This document shows positions 55,248 through 63,940 of a stretch of DNA of 64,000 bases, in pieces. The translations under genes and the position numbers were made by a program. Location of the stretch: contig JANMMZ010000012.1 of NCBI GenBank assembly GCA_031373665.1, forward strand, positions 4,629 to 68,628, given 5' to 3'. The notes under the pieces are model-generated. The model was given only the letters and a program-made list of their open reading frames with translations, was not told where the DNA came from and did no database searches. The stretch's first letter is position 1. Each line of letters opens with the position of its first letter. The stretch comes from M3007 sp031373665. GTDB taxonomy: Bacteria > Bacteroidota > Bacteroidia > Chitinophagales > Saprospiraceae.

Positions 55248-55924
55248 AGGGTTGTTCGCAAATGGATTAAAATACTGGGGCATACAGGGTCTGGACTGAC
55301 GTGGCCTTTGCCAATCCAATGGTCATTTAGGGTGTCACTTACATGGTTTTCCGCTCTCAAATATGCACATGATACATTACCGCTCTCTGTTTCAGCGCAG
55401 GCGCGTATCCATGCCCATCTCATGTTTTCACCATTTTCTAAGTGGCGGGCGAAACGCTGACCCCTATCATCAGATTCACTACAAACCGAGTGAAAACCCA
55501 GTATATAGTGTAATCTTCCAAAAAAATCAGCGTTTCCCCATCGTTCAAAGATCCCTTCGCTTTGGAGCATTTCTCCGGCATCTACGATCCACCACTTCAT
55601 TGAGGTTGTCTCCACTTGGGTTGTTTCATCGGTTTCTTGGTCATTGGTCGGTTTTTGAGATGAGGTGTTTTTCAACAACCCATGTTTATTTCCATGTCCG
55701 ACACTGTATAGGATGTCAATTACAGTAGTTTTCTGTTTGTTCAGTCCCTGTTCCGCGCCCAACTCCTTTTGGGTAGAGTTTTCCTTTTCTTCCCCGTCTT
55801 GGCGTTCATACACTTTGGTGCCTGAAAGCGTATGGCCAAATCCTACAGCGGAACGTTCACTTGATTTTAGTTTATTAGCCGTCTTATGGTAATCATTGTA
55901 CCATTCAATTCCTATACGTGCCAT
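55244..55924 (-). CDS. DUF6345-like caspase-fold protein with changed catalytic Cys
   Basis: A 226-aa soluble protein. Visible are GIEWYNDYHKTANKL (5-19), the His-Gly of a clan CD-like fold (YSVGHGNKHG, His77), the strand KWWIVDAGEML where the nucleophile Cys would follow Asp-Ala (residue 117 is Gly), and LHYILGFHSVCSESDDRGQ with RWAWIRACAETE. I associate these with DUF6345. With Cys replaced, peptidase activity is unlikely by the usual mechanism. Second gene of a three-gene minus run: exported 272-aa protein, this, then the coupled partner. Confidence 0.6.
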   Translation of the reverse strand: MARIGIEWYNDYHKTANKLKSSERSAVGFGHTLSGTKVYERQDGEEKENSTQKELGAEQGLNKQKTTVIDILYSVGHGNKHGLLKNTSSQKPTNDQETDETTQVETTSMKWWIVDAGEMLQSEGIFERWGNADFFGRLHYILGFHSVCSESDDRGQRFARHLENGENMRWAWIRACAETESGNVSCAYLRAENHVSDTLNDHWIGKGHVSPDPVCPSILIHLRTTL

Positions 55925-55974
55925 GGATTAAAAGTTGGTTTTCTTATTAATATCGCATCAGATACTAAATCTTC

Positions 55975-56793
55975 TTAGTTAGCATTACAGTTGCCGAGTT
56001 TATCAACTGTTACAGTGCACCCCACGGTTTCAAAAATAACGCGCTCTCCCGTAGTCGAAATTCCTCCTGTAGTAGTAGTAGTTTGCTGTACTCGACAACT
56101 AAAGTAAGGAGTAGTTATAGCCGTGCCAAAATTCAACAAGGTGTTATTTAATGACATACACAAATTGGCAGTAGTACACGTCGCCCCACTAAGACTGGCA
56201 TCTGAATAAATATTGACAACACCTGAGGCATCTTTGCTCATATAGTACATACTAGGAAGACCAACGGTTGGTGTTATCGTAATTTTTCTAATATCCAGTA
56301 GTCCAGTTCCAGTCCAATCAAAATACGATACTCCAGGACATTCTGAGGTTAGAGTAGTTGACGATTGAATGGAGCAACTGCATAAATTCATCGTCAGATT
56401 AGTCGGTTTGGCCATCGGTATATCCATTGTAATGATAATACCATCTGCTTTGCCTATCTTGGCAAAGTGGATTGTACCATCAGAATACTCTTGCTTGACG
56501 GTGACTATGTCAAACTCATTGGGAACATTGATGGTAAATGCTTCTTGCCCATTTACGGGGAATTCATTGTTAGTTGCAATAACGGAGTCATTTCCAACCA
56601 AGGCAGTTATTTTTACTGAATTAGCCCCAAAAGAATTGTCAGGAACTACCTGAATAAAACTATCACCTACTTTAAAAGTGGGGTTGGCCTTATTGGTGTT
56701 TGAACCACCACCTAAAGTGGTGCCATTTAAAAAATAGATAAGTAGGGCTATAAGAATCCCTAAAATCGCAAATAAAAAATCTCTTAGTTTCAT
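55975..56793 (-). CDS. Membrane-anchored Cys-containing protein of unknown function
   Basis: A 272-aa protein with an N-terminal membrane anchor (FLFAILGILIALLIYFL, about 6-22) and a large extracytoplasmic part rich in Thr, Ser and Asn. Several cysteines (LCSCSIQ, TSECPG, ATCTTANLC, FSCRV, VGCTV) suggest disulfides. No family recognised. It is 50 nt upstream of the DUF6345-like gene on the same strand and probably first in that transcript. Confidence 0.65.
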   Translation of the reverse strand: MKLRDFLFAILGILIALLIYFLNGTTLGGGSNTNKANPTFKVGDSFIQVVPDNSFGANSVKITALVGNDSVIATNNEFPVNGQEAFTINVPNEFDIVTVKQEYSDGTIHFAKIGKADGIIITMDIPMAKPTNLTMNLCSCSIQSSTTLTSECPGVSYFDWTGTGLLDIRKITITPTVGLPSMYYMSKDASGVVNIYSDASLSGATCTTANLCMSLNNTLLNFGTAITTPYFSCRVQQTTTTTGGISTTGERVIFETVGCTVTVDKLGNCNAN

Positions 56794-57198
56794 AAAATTA
56801 ATTATTGTTCTTCAAATTGATGAAATTGATAGCACAAAGGTCGGGAACATGGATTAAATGAAAAATTACACTTATTTTTAGTTTTACAAGATTTCTTAGT
56901 GAATATAGAAGAAAATTTTTAAATACTGTATCTTTTTTCTGACTTTTGCCCTTAGTAACTGGAAAACAATTGATACACATCTTTTAATTTTAAATCCATT
57001 ACTAGCATATTTTATAATTACTCATATTGATTTATAATAAAAACTAATCAGAAGGAGTCGTAAAATTGGGTTTTCGCTGTTTTAATGATCTCTTTATCAC
57101 TGTTTAACAAGCAAAAGCATCAGAAATAACTCATTGATGATACAAAGGTGCAGACAATCCTCTAAGTGAGCAATTACACTTTTTTTTAATTTTACAGA
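56794..57198. other. 405-bp AT-rich gene-free region
   Basis: It lies between the divergent 272-aa and 488-aa protein genes. A near-consensus -7 box for the minus gene (GACCTTTG at 56835-56842) is seen. No RNA gene, repeat or full promoter is recognised in the rest. Confidence 0.5.
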
Positions 57199-58665
57199 AT
57201 GGCCAATAAAGGCAATCGAGCCGTCATCCAATTTTTTCAGTCTTTCGATTCAAACCTGCGCACCCGCTGGGTTCAGTTTTTGTCTTCTCCTTATTGTACA
57301 CAAGAGGAGGCGAACAACCCAGCTTTCAGAGTAGCCGTTTATCTTCATGAGAAGTACAAATCTAACCAACCTTTGGAAGAGACGGATGATCTCTTATTCG
57401 CTGCTGCTTACCCATTCGAATCATTCTCGGAGCGAAAATACAACGATTTGATGTCAAAATCGCTTAAACTGACTAAAAAATTCATAGAATCGGAGATGCT
57501 ACTATCACAAACGCATCAAGAACCTGATTACTACATGATGCAATTTTACAATAAAACAGGCGATCAGAAAAAATTTATTGAGTATCGGGAAAAAGTAAAA
57601 GCGTGGCAATCAAATAAAACTAACTGGACTGCGAAGGAGCATTTTGAAAACTTTTTGATAGAACTGGAAGAAGTAGAGTTTTTGAGTAAGAATAATCAGA
57701 AAAAAGATGATTTAAATTTGATTGTTACGATTCGGAACCTGGATGAATATTTTTTTATACAAAGATTATATCTGACTTGTGCCTTGCTAAATCGCAATTT
57801 ACAGGCTCCATTGGCATTGCTTCCTATCAATGAATTTTTACCTTTTGACGTTGATGCCTTAAAAAATCAATGGTTTTTTGCGCAGCCGTTAGGCAGGTTA
57901 TTTAGAAGTGCTTTAACCGTATTAGAAGGAGGCAATGTGAATGCTGTCGAACAATTTGCAGAGTTTGACCAACTGGTTCAATCATACGGTGATTTGGTGT
58001 CCCCGATCTATCTTTCTGACTTTGAAACTTACATATGTAATTATTACGTAATTCAAATAAATTTTGGCAAACAAGAATTTTATCACTCGCTATTTATTAT
58101 AATTAAAAGAAGGGAAGAAAGCGGAAGGTGTTACGTGGATGGTAAGATTCATATCAACGATTTTCAGAGTTATGTGACCGTTGGTTTAAGAGCCAATGAA
58201 CATAAATGGGTTCTAAACTTTATTGAAAAAAATAAAGATAATTTCATTGGCACTGATTTTCCTAATGGCTTCTATGAGTTCAATTTAGCCAATTACTATT
58301 TTCATATCAAAGAATATTCAAAAACCAAAGAAATTTTGGCAAGGGTTACATTTGAAGATGTGCTGCGCAAAATTTATGCAAAACTACTCGAAATCAAGGT
58401 TTTTTATGAATCTGGAGATCACGAGTTGCTCTATTCTAAAATTGATGCAGCGCGCATGTTTTTTTTTAGAAATGAAGGCATTGAAAAAAATAAAAGGGAG
58501 CATGGAAAGAATTTTGTGAGCATGATGCAACAGATTGAAAAGTTACCGCCTTCTCCATCAGGTATAGAAATTGATCGCCTTATAGCGAAAATAAACACCC
58601 AAAAACATGTCGCAGAACGGATCTGGCTCCTAGAAAAACTCCAAGCACTCAAAAAGAAAAGTTAA
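57199..58665 (+). CDS. Large all-helical cytoplasmic protein, unknown
   Basis: A 488-aa protein predicted to be almost entirely helical with TPR-like spacing (NYYFHIKEYSKTKEILARV, KLLEIKVFYESGDHELLYS). It opens with RAVIQFFQSFDSNLRTRWVQ, FLSSPYCTQ and ends in charged helices. No signal peptide or membrane segment. I recall multi-copy families of this kind in Saprospiria but cannot check. No enzymatic motif is seen. The TonB receptor gene follows 52 nt downstream. Confidence 0.7.
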   Translation: MANKGNRAVIQFFQSFDSNLRTRWVQFLSSPYCTQEEANNPAFRVAVYLHEKYKSNQPLEETDDLLFAAAYPFESFSERKYNDLMSKSLKLTKKFIESEMLLSQTHQEPDYYMMQFYNKTGDQKKFIEYREKVKAWQSNKTNWTAKEHFENFLIELEEVEFLSKNNQKKDDLNLIVTIRNLDEYFFIQRLYLTCALLNRNLQAPLALLPINEFLPFDVDALKNQWFFAQPLGRLFRSALTVLEGGNVNAVEQFAEFDQLVQSYGDLVSPIYLSDFETYICNYYVIQINFGKQEFYHSLFIIIKRREESGRCYVDGKIHINDFQSYVTVGLRANEHKWVLNFIEKNKDNFIGTDFPNGFYEFNLANYYFHIKEYSKTKEILARVTFEDVLRKIYAKLLEIKVFYESGDHELLYSKIDAARMFFFRNEGIEKNKREHGKNFVSMMQQIEKLPPSPSGIEIDRLIAKINTQKHVAERIWLLEKLQALKKKS

Positions 58666-58717
58666 AACTTAGACCATTCCACCAGAAGGCGATAACTTGC
58701 AGCCGCATTCTACAAAA

Positions 58718-61384
58718 ATGATCCATTGTCTATTTAACTTACTGCGTTTTTGCCTTTGTTACGCTCTGCTGGCAATGCCACTAATGCTTCATGCTCAAGG
58801 AGATTTGAATAAAAAATCAAATTTTTCTTGTGTTAATTGTAAGCCGGCATCTGCATTGGTACAACTTGCTCGTCAAGAAGGCATCAATATTGTTTTCAGC
58901 GAACGATTTTTTGCTAAATGTCCTCCTTCCGATTATTTATTGGTAGAGATGCCCTTCCTTGAAGTTATCTCAAAAATCACCGAATGCGCCAATGTGGACT
59001 ACAAAATCTTGGATAATCAAGTTATTCTATTCAAAAGAAATACAAAATTTAACCTCAATGGGTACATCTCCGATGTAGCCACGGGCGAGCGTATCCTTGG
59101 CGCAAGCCTACGCATTATTTCAGAAAAAGGTATAGGCACGACCTCTAACGAATTTGGCTTTTACAGCCTCCTCCTCCTCGAAGGCACTTATACCCTTCAG
59201 GTTTCCTTTGTAGGCTACAAGCCCGACACGTTAAAGATTGATTTAAATTCCGATCGTACCCTGCGAATCCGCCTAAACCCTAATACCGAGTTGAAAGAGG
59301 TCGTCATTAGCGATGCTGCTAGTCGAGGACTCAAACGAGCCGTTGGAGAGAGCCCTAAAGACTTATCCATCAAAGAATTGCGAAATATGCCTGCTCCCGG
59401 CGGCGAACCTGATCTATTGCGCTATGCGGCCATGCAAGCAGGAGTACAGACAGGGGTTGATGGCCTAGGTGGTCTTACCGTACGCGGGGGCAATGCTGAT
59501 CAGAATCTTTTTTTGCTCGATGATGTACCCGTATATAGTCCCAGCCATGCATTGGGCTTATTTTCAGTATTCAATCCTGCTACCATCAGCAGTGCTAAAC
59601 TTTGGAAGGGCGATTTTCCTGCCCGTTACGGCGGTAGGGCATCGTCTGTGTTGGATGTCAGAACCCGTGATGGCAACTTCAAAGAACCACACGCAGAGGC
59701 ATCTGCTGGCTTATTTGCTGCTTCTGCTATTATAGAAGGACCTATAAAAAAAGAACGCAGTTCTTTTTTAGTTGGCTATCGCAATACCTATTTTGACCCT
59801 TGGGTAAAGTTTCTAAATAACCGGAAAAACCTGCTTAACTTCACGGGCGATCAAATCAGCTATCGCTTTTATGATACCAATGTGAAGTTGAATTACATCT
59901 TTTCTGATAAAGATCGCCTATATTTGAGCGTTTACAGCGGTGGTGATAACTTCAATAACAGTTATGCGCAACGCTATGACAGCCCCTTTGGTTTGCTCAC
60001 CGAAACCAGTTCCATCAAGTCGGAATGGGGCAACAATATCGCCGCTTTGCGCTGGAATCACCTATTGCGACAAAATCTTTTTACCAACACGACCCTTCGT
60101 TTTAGCAAATTCAATTACACGAGCCGTTTAAAGTTCAATTCCTCCGAATTATTCCCCGATGGTAAAGAACAAGTGAATTCCGACTTTGCACAACTTTATC
60201 AAACCATTATCCAAGATTGGTCTGGTAAAACAGATTTCACATTTTTTATTTCCGATCGCTTGACCGCTCGCTGGGGTGCAGCACATACCCAACACAATTT
60301 TCAACCTGGCACATTCTCCGCCAACTTTCTCCAGCCCGGGTTGCTAGCCACCTCCCTTGATTCATTGCAGTCGGTTTTACTTAATAATGAACGCATCACC
60401 GCTACCGAAACAGAAGGTTATGTAGAAGTAGAATGGGCACCCATTCGCAATTGGCGGATTGAAAGTGGAGTACATGCTTCCGTTTTTCAATCCAAAAATA
60501 TTAACTACCAGTATATTTTGCCTCGTTTTAGGCTACAGCGTAGCGGTAAAAAAGGCTGGAGTCAATGGGTTGGTTACCATAAAACAGCCCAATACCTACA
60601 TCAAGTGGGCTCTTACAATGTAAGCCTGCCTTTCGAACTATGGGTACCCTCTACCCAAAAGGTAGCCCCAGAAGAAATTATCCAAGTATCTGCCGGATTT
60701 GGGTGGCAAAACCAACACTATTCATGGCAAATAAAAGGGTACGATAAAAATTTCTTGCGTGTACTCACTTTTATCTCCACCAATGATGCCCTTTCGTTAG
60801 GCGGCGCAGAAGATGCCACTGGCTGGGAAGACCGCATCTCCTCCGGTGTTGGGCATAGTAAAGGTTTGGAGTTCGTGTTTGAAAAAATTTCTGGACGCAG
60901 TACTGGACAAATGGCTTATACCCTTTCAAAAACTACCCGCCAGTTTGATGATATTAATTCAGGTCGAGTATTTCCATTTCGCTTTGATAGAAGGCATGAT
61001 TTTAAAATTAGCCTCAAGCAAGAATTTACAAAATGGTTTAATGTTTCTGCCCTTTGGGCCTATGCCTCTGGAAATCCTATTACCTTAGCCGGTGTAAAAT
61101 ACCGCCATGAATCAGTAGAAGGCAGTACCAAGCGCGAAGTTTTTTTATATACGGAAGTCAATGGATACCGCTTGCCCGCCTATCACCGCCTTGACCTTGT
61201 CGCTAATTTTAACTTTAAAACTGGTCGCATCCGCCATGATTTTCAAATTGGGGGTTATAACCTCTACAATAGAGCCAATCCTTTCTTCCTCTTTGTTGAT
61301 GCCAGCAGCGGAATAAAAGGCAAAGCCATTCAATACACCCTATTCCCAATTTTGCCATCTTTGCGCTATGGAATTAAGTTTTAA
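58718..61384 (+). CDS. TonB-dependent receptor with STN and carboxypeptidase-regulatory domains
   Basis: An 888-aa outer-membrane receptor. A signal peptide (CYALLAMPLMLHAQ) is followed by an STN secretin/TonB short N-terminal domain (about 35-108), a CarboxypepD-regulatory domain (FNLNGYISDVATGERILGAS), a TonB plug (GLTVRGGNADQNLFLLDDV) and a 22-strand barrel ending LRYGIKF. STN domains usually contact a FecR-type anti-sigma factor, yet no fecR or ECF gene is adjacent. No SusD homolog follows, so it is not a typical polysaccharide locus. Ligand unknown. The start at 58718 matches the signal peptide. Confidence 0.92.
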   Translation: MIHCLFNLLRFCLCYALLAMPLMLHAQGDLNKKSNFSCVNCKPASALVQLARQEGINIVFSERFFAKCPPSDYLLVEMPFLEVISKITECANVDYKILDNQVILFKRNTKFNLNGYISDVATGERILGASLRIISEKGIGTTSNEFGFYSLLLLEGTYTLQVSFVGYKPDTLKIDLNSDRTLRIRLNPNTELKEVVISDAASRGLKRAVGESPKDLSIKELRNMPAPGGEPDLLRYAAMQAGVQTGVDGLGGLTVRGGNADQNLFLLDDVPVYSPSHALGLFSVFNPATISSAKLWKGDFPARYGGRASSVLDVRTRDGNFKEPHAEASAGLFAASAIIEGPIKKERSSFLVGYRNTYFDPWVKFLNNRKNLLNFTGDQISYRFYDTNVKLNYIFSDKDRLYLSVYSGGDNFNNSYAQRYDSPFGLLTETSSIKSEWGNNIAALRWNHLLRQNLFTNTTLRFSKFNYTSRLKFNSSELFPDGKEQVNSDFAQLYQTIIQDWSGKTDFTFFISDRLTARWGAAHTQHNFQPGTFSANFLQPGLLATSLDSLQSVLLNNERITATETEGYVEVEWAPIRNWRIESGVHASVFQSKNINYQYILPRFRLQRSGKKGWSQWVGYHKTAQYLHQVGSYNVSLPFELWVPSTQKVAPEEIIQVSAGFGWQNQHYSWQIKGYDKNFLRVLTFISTNDALSLGGAEDATGWEDRISSGVGHSKGLEFVFEKISGRSTGQMAYTLSKTTRQFDDINSGRVFPFRFDRRHDFKISLKQEFTKWFNVSALWAYASGNPITLAGVKYRHESVEGSTKREVFLYTEVNGYRLPAYHRLDLVANFNFKTGRIRHDFQIGGYNLYNRANPFFLFVDASSGIKGKAIQYTLFPILPSLRYGIKF

Positions 61385-61408
61385 ATCACAAATCAATACA
61401 AGATAAAA

Positions 61409-62605
61409 ATGTTCAACAACGTAGAATCGTCGCTACAAAGCGAAATAAAAGGAATCCGTGATGCGGGTCTATATAAAGAAGAGCGCATCATTACCACCAC
61501 ACAAGGGCCAGTGATTGATACCACAGTCCAGCAGGAACTACTTAATTTTTGCGCCAATAATTATCTAGGTCTCAGTAGCCACCCACAAGTGACAGAGGCT
61601 GCTATAGATACCATCAGGTCTCATGGATATGGAATGTCGTCCGTGCGTTTTATTTGTGGTACCCAAGATATTCATAAACAACTCGAAAAGAGCCTTTCTG
61701 ATTTCTTAGGCCAAGAAGACTGCATCCTTTATGCCGCAGCATTCGATGCCAATGGAGGTTTGTTTGAGCCATTATTGGGCGAAGAAGATGCCATCATCTC
61801 CGATGAACTCAATCACGCCAGTATTATAGATGGAATCAGGCTTTGTAAAGCCAAACGGTTTCGGTATAAGCACAATAATATGGAATCGCTTGAGTCTTGC
61901 CTTCAAGAGGCAGATTCGGCAGGTGCTAGGCGTAAACTAATATTTACCGATGGCGCATTTTCTATGGATGGCACCATTGCACAATTGGATAAAATCTGCG
62001 ATCTAGCCGATCAATACAATGCGATGGTAGGCATTGATGAGTGTCATGCCAGCGGCTTTTTGGGCAAAACAGGGCGAGGAACCCATGAGCATCGCCATGT
62101 CATGGATCGTATTGACATCATTACCGGCACCCTCGGCAAAGCCTTGGGCGGTGCCAGTGGTGGATTTACTGCCGCTAAAAAAGAAATCGTAGAAATTTTG
62201 CGCCAGCGTTCACGCCCCTATTTGTTCTCCAATACAGTAGCACCCTCTATCGTGGGAGCCAGTATTAAAGTACTGGAATTACTCAGTGCCAGCACAGCCC
62301 TGCGTGATAAATTAGAGCATAATACCCAATGGTTCAGAACAGCAATGACTGCCGCAGGATTTGACATCATCCCTGGCGAACACCCTATTGTTCCTATTAT
62401 GCTCTACGATGCTCCGATAGCACAGCAATTTGCAAAAGAACTACTAGCAGAAGGTATTTACGTAATCGGCTTTTTCTATCCTGTAGTGGCGCAAGGGAAA
62501 GCCCGTATTAGGGTTCAACTTTCTGCCGCCCATGAGCAAGAGCATCTTGAAAAAGCAGTTGCTGCATTCACCAAAGTAGGCAAAAAACTAGGAGTACTCA
62601 AATAG
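61409..62605 (+). CDS. kbl: Glycine C-acetyltransferase (2-amino-3-ketobutyrate CoA ligase)
   Basis: A 398-aa PLP-dependent alpha-oxoamine synthase. It cleaves 2-amino-3-oxobutyrate with CoA to glycine and acetyl-CoA in threonine breakdown. The PLP lysine is Lys244 (ITGTLGKALGGASGG). Other motifs are FCANNYLGLSSHP, SDELNHASIIDG and GIDECHASGFLG. Closest to Kbl rather than KAS/BioF by the TLGKALGGASGGF context. threonine dehydrogenase (tdh) is not adjacent. It starts 24 nt after the receptor gene. Confidence 0.9.
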   Translation: MFNNVESSLQSEIKGIRDAGLYKEERIITTTQGPVIDTTVQQELLNFCANNYLGLSSHPQVTEAAIDTIRSHGYGMSSVRFICGTQDIHKQLEKSLSDFLGQEDCILYAAAFDANGGLFEPLLGEEDAIISDELNHASIIDGIRLCKAKRFRYKHNNMESLESCLQEADSAGARRKLIFTDGAFSMDGTIAQLDKICDLADQYNAMVGIDECHASGFLGKTGRGTHEHRHVMDRIDIITGTLGKALGGASGGFTAAKKEIVEILRQRSRPYLFSNTVAPSIVGASIKVLELLSASTALRDKLEHNTQWFRTAMTAAGFDIIPGEHPIVPIMLYDAPIAQQFAKELLAEGIYVIGFFYPVVAQGKARIRVQLSAAHEQEHLEKAVAAFTKVGKKLGVLK

Positions 62606-62634
62606 TACCGAGTAGATTGTCTTGCATTATGGTA

Positions 62635-62687
62635 TTAAACAGAACAATGGCCTGTCCCAAATCGGGGCAGGCCATTGTTCTGTTTAA
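62635..62687. terminator. Very long hairpin after kbl
   Basis: A 24-bp stem (62635-62658 with 62664-62687), only one G-T wobble, 5-nt loop AAATC. It is located 29 nt after the kbl stop. No T-run beyond TTTAA. Likely a strong terminator and mRNA 3'-end protector. Confidence 0.7.
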
Positions 62688-62807
62688 ACTACCCCCGCCA
62701 CAAACACTTGTTTTGGAATATAAAAACCCTCAAATACCGTTTAATTGAACATGCGCACCGCTTTCTTGTTAAATTATCACTTTTTTTACGTATATTTTAA
62801 AAAAAAC

Positions 62808-62838
62808 TTGTTTGGTAATTAAAAAGCCTGCAACTTTG
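62808..62838 (+). promoter_or_regulatory. Promoter of the candidate small RNA
   Basis: TTG at 62808-62810, 20-bp spacer, CAACTTTG at 62831-62838 (one mismatch to TAnnTTTG). The predicted start is near 62844. Confidence 0.45.
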
Positions 62839-62843
62839 TACTT

Positions 62844-62987
62844 TGAAATCACAAACAGATATATTCGATATTTTTGTGGTGTCCAAATTCACTTTTTTGG
62901 CTGCTATTAGCAGCCCCCTCTTTCGAAATGTTCATGGGATTATAATTTGTTGTAAAACGGGCCACGCCAAATGAGGCGTGGCTTTTT
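62844..62987 (+). ncRNA. Candidate structured small RNA upstream of purE
   Basis: About 145 nt bounded by a promoter-like element and an intrinsic terminator. A 7-bp apical hairpin (62899-62905 with 62909-62915, loop ATT) sits in the middle. Outer segments ACAAA (62851-62855) and TTTGT (62946-62950) can pair, as can GTCC (62881-62884) and GGAT (62937-62940, with one wobble), giving a long interrupted stem. That shape resembles 6S RNA, but no sequence family is recognised. It has no ORF. Confidence 0.35.
62961..62987 (+). terminator. Intrinsic terminator upstream of purE
   Basis: GCCACGCC (62961-62968) pairs with GGCGTGGC (62975-62982), loop of 6, followed by TTTTT. No gene end is near, which is why a small RNA is proposed. 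Confidence 0.85.
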
Positions 62988-63044
62988 CATTTTTAGCAAC
63001 GGTGAAAGCATAACTTTTCGTTCCTTTGACCCAAAATTATAACA

Positions 63045-63542
63045 ATGGTCTCAATAATAATGGGTTCTGATTCTGATCTGCTCGTCATGCAAAAAGCAGC
63101 AGACATCTTAACCCTCTTGGAAGTTCCTTTTGAATTAAGTATTGTCTCTGCACATCGTACTCCTACGCGCATGTTTGACTTTGCCCAAAATGCCCATCTT
63201 AGAGGAATCAAATGTATCATTGCTGGTGCTGGCGGTGCGGCACACCTGCCGGGTATGGTAGCCGCTATTACTCCATTGCCAGTTATCGGGATTCCTGTCA
63301 AATCATCCAACTCCATAGATGGGTGGGACAGTATTTTATCCATTCTTCAAATGCCAGAAGGTGTCCCAGTCGCAACAGTAGCCCTGAATGCTGCTCAAAA
63401 CGCAGGTATCCTTGCTGCTCAAATATTGAGTACTGCTGATTCTGTATTGTTGGATCGGATTATTGAGTTTAAAAAATCACTGGAGGCCAAGGTTTTAGAA
63501 AAATCTAAAAAGATAGAGACTTCTTGGAAGCCTGAGCAGTAG
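63045..63542 (+). CDS. purE: 5-(carboxyamino)imidazole ribonucleotide mutase
   Basis: A 165-aa class I PurE. It converts N5-CAIR to CAIR in purine synthesis. The signature stretches IIMGSDSDLLVMQKAADILT, SAHRTPTRMFDFA, IIAGAGGAAHLPGMVAAIT and LPVIGIPVKSS are all present, including the catalytic His of SAHRTP. purK is not in the window. The ATG at 63045 gives a normal N-terminus. Confidence 0.95.
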   Translation: MVSIIMGSDSDLLVMQKAADILTLLEVPFELSIVSAHRTPTRMFDFAQNAHLRGIKCIIAGAGGAAHLPGMVAAITPLPVIGIPVKSSNSIDGWDSILSILQMPEGVPVATVALNAAQNAGILAAQILSTADSVLLDRIIEFKKSLEAKVLEKSKKIETSWKPEQ

Positions 63543-63650
63543 AATAGGTTCATACCATACCTATATATATAGTGTACAATGCTAAGATATAACTAAAATC
63601 AAGCACTTTTCACGATTCTCAAAAAAAAAGCAAATTTTTTTCAAGAAATG

Positions 63651-63681
63651 TTTGGAGGAATAAATAATGATTGTACCTTTG
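63651..63681 (+). promoter_or_regulatory. Tandem promoter P1, strong consensus
   Basis: TTTG at 63651-63654, 19-bp spacer, TACCTTTG at 63674-63681, followed by a GC-rich start region (CGGCCGC). Preceded by A- and T-rich tracts (63621-63642) that could act as an UP-like element. Confidence 0.75.
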
Positions 63682-63793
63682 CGGCCGCTTAGGGAAAGAG
63701 GGGGTGTGAAAATGCTAGAATAGGGTAGAGTAAAGGAGCAAAAGTAGGATAAGAAGGGCAAGAAAAAAAAGTTAGAAAAAAGATACGAAAAAA

Positions 63794-63826
63794 TTTGGTG
63801 GAGTAAAAGTGGTGGTTGTATCTTTG
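63794..63826 (+). promoter_or_regulatory. Tandem promoter P2, strong consensus
   Basis: TTTG at 63794-63797, 21-bp spacer, TATCTTTG at 63819-63826, followed by CAGCCCG. Both promoters face the window end with no gene between. Confidence 0.75.
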
Positions 63827-63868
63827 CAGCCCGAAAACGATGAGACAAGAAATAAGGGAAAGAGGAAA

Positions 63869-63940
63869 CAATAAATATGCTCGATGGGAGCCTTAGTTCA
63901 AAGGAATTAAGCAGGGTTCGAATCCCGAATATTGACAATA
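63869..63940 (+). other. tRNA T-arm-like element within the leader
   Basis: GGGTTCGAATCCC (63914-63926) contains the 11-mer typical of a tRNA T-loop with closing pairs. CAATA (63869-63873) can pair with TATTG (63930-63934), and TATTG also pairs with the CAATA at 63936-63940, giving alternative structures. Only three T-stem pairs hold and no anticodon arm or acceptor stem is present, so this is not a functional tRNA gene. Confidence 0.35.

Larger units (their letters stand above)
62688..63044. other. Gene-free region with promoter and terminator of a candidate small RNA
   Basis: No coding frame. It contains a promoter-like pair at 62808-62838, a candidate structured RNA to 62987 closed by a terminator, and a near-consensus -7 box for purE (TTCCTTTG, 63021-63028). 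Confidence 0.5.

Noticed and set aside
63914..63926. tRNA gene
   Set aside because: Only the T-loop and three stem pairs fit; no acceptor stem, D-arm or anticodon arm could be built.
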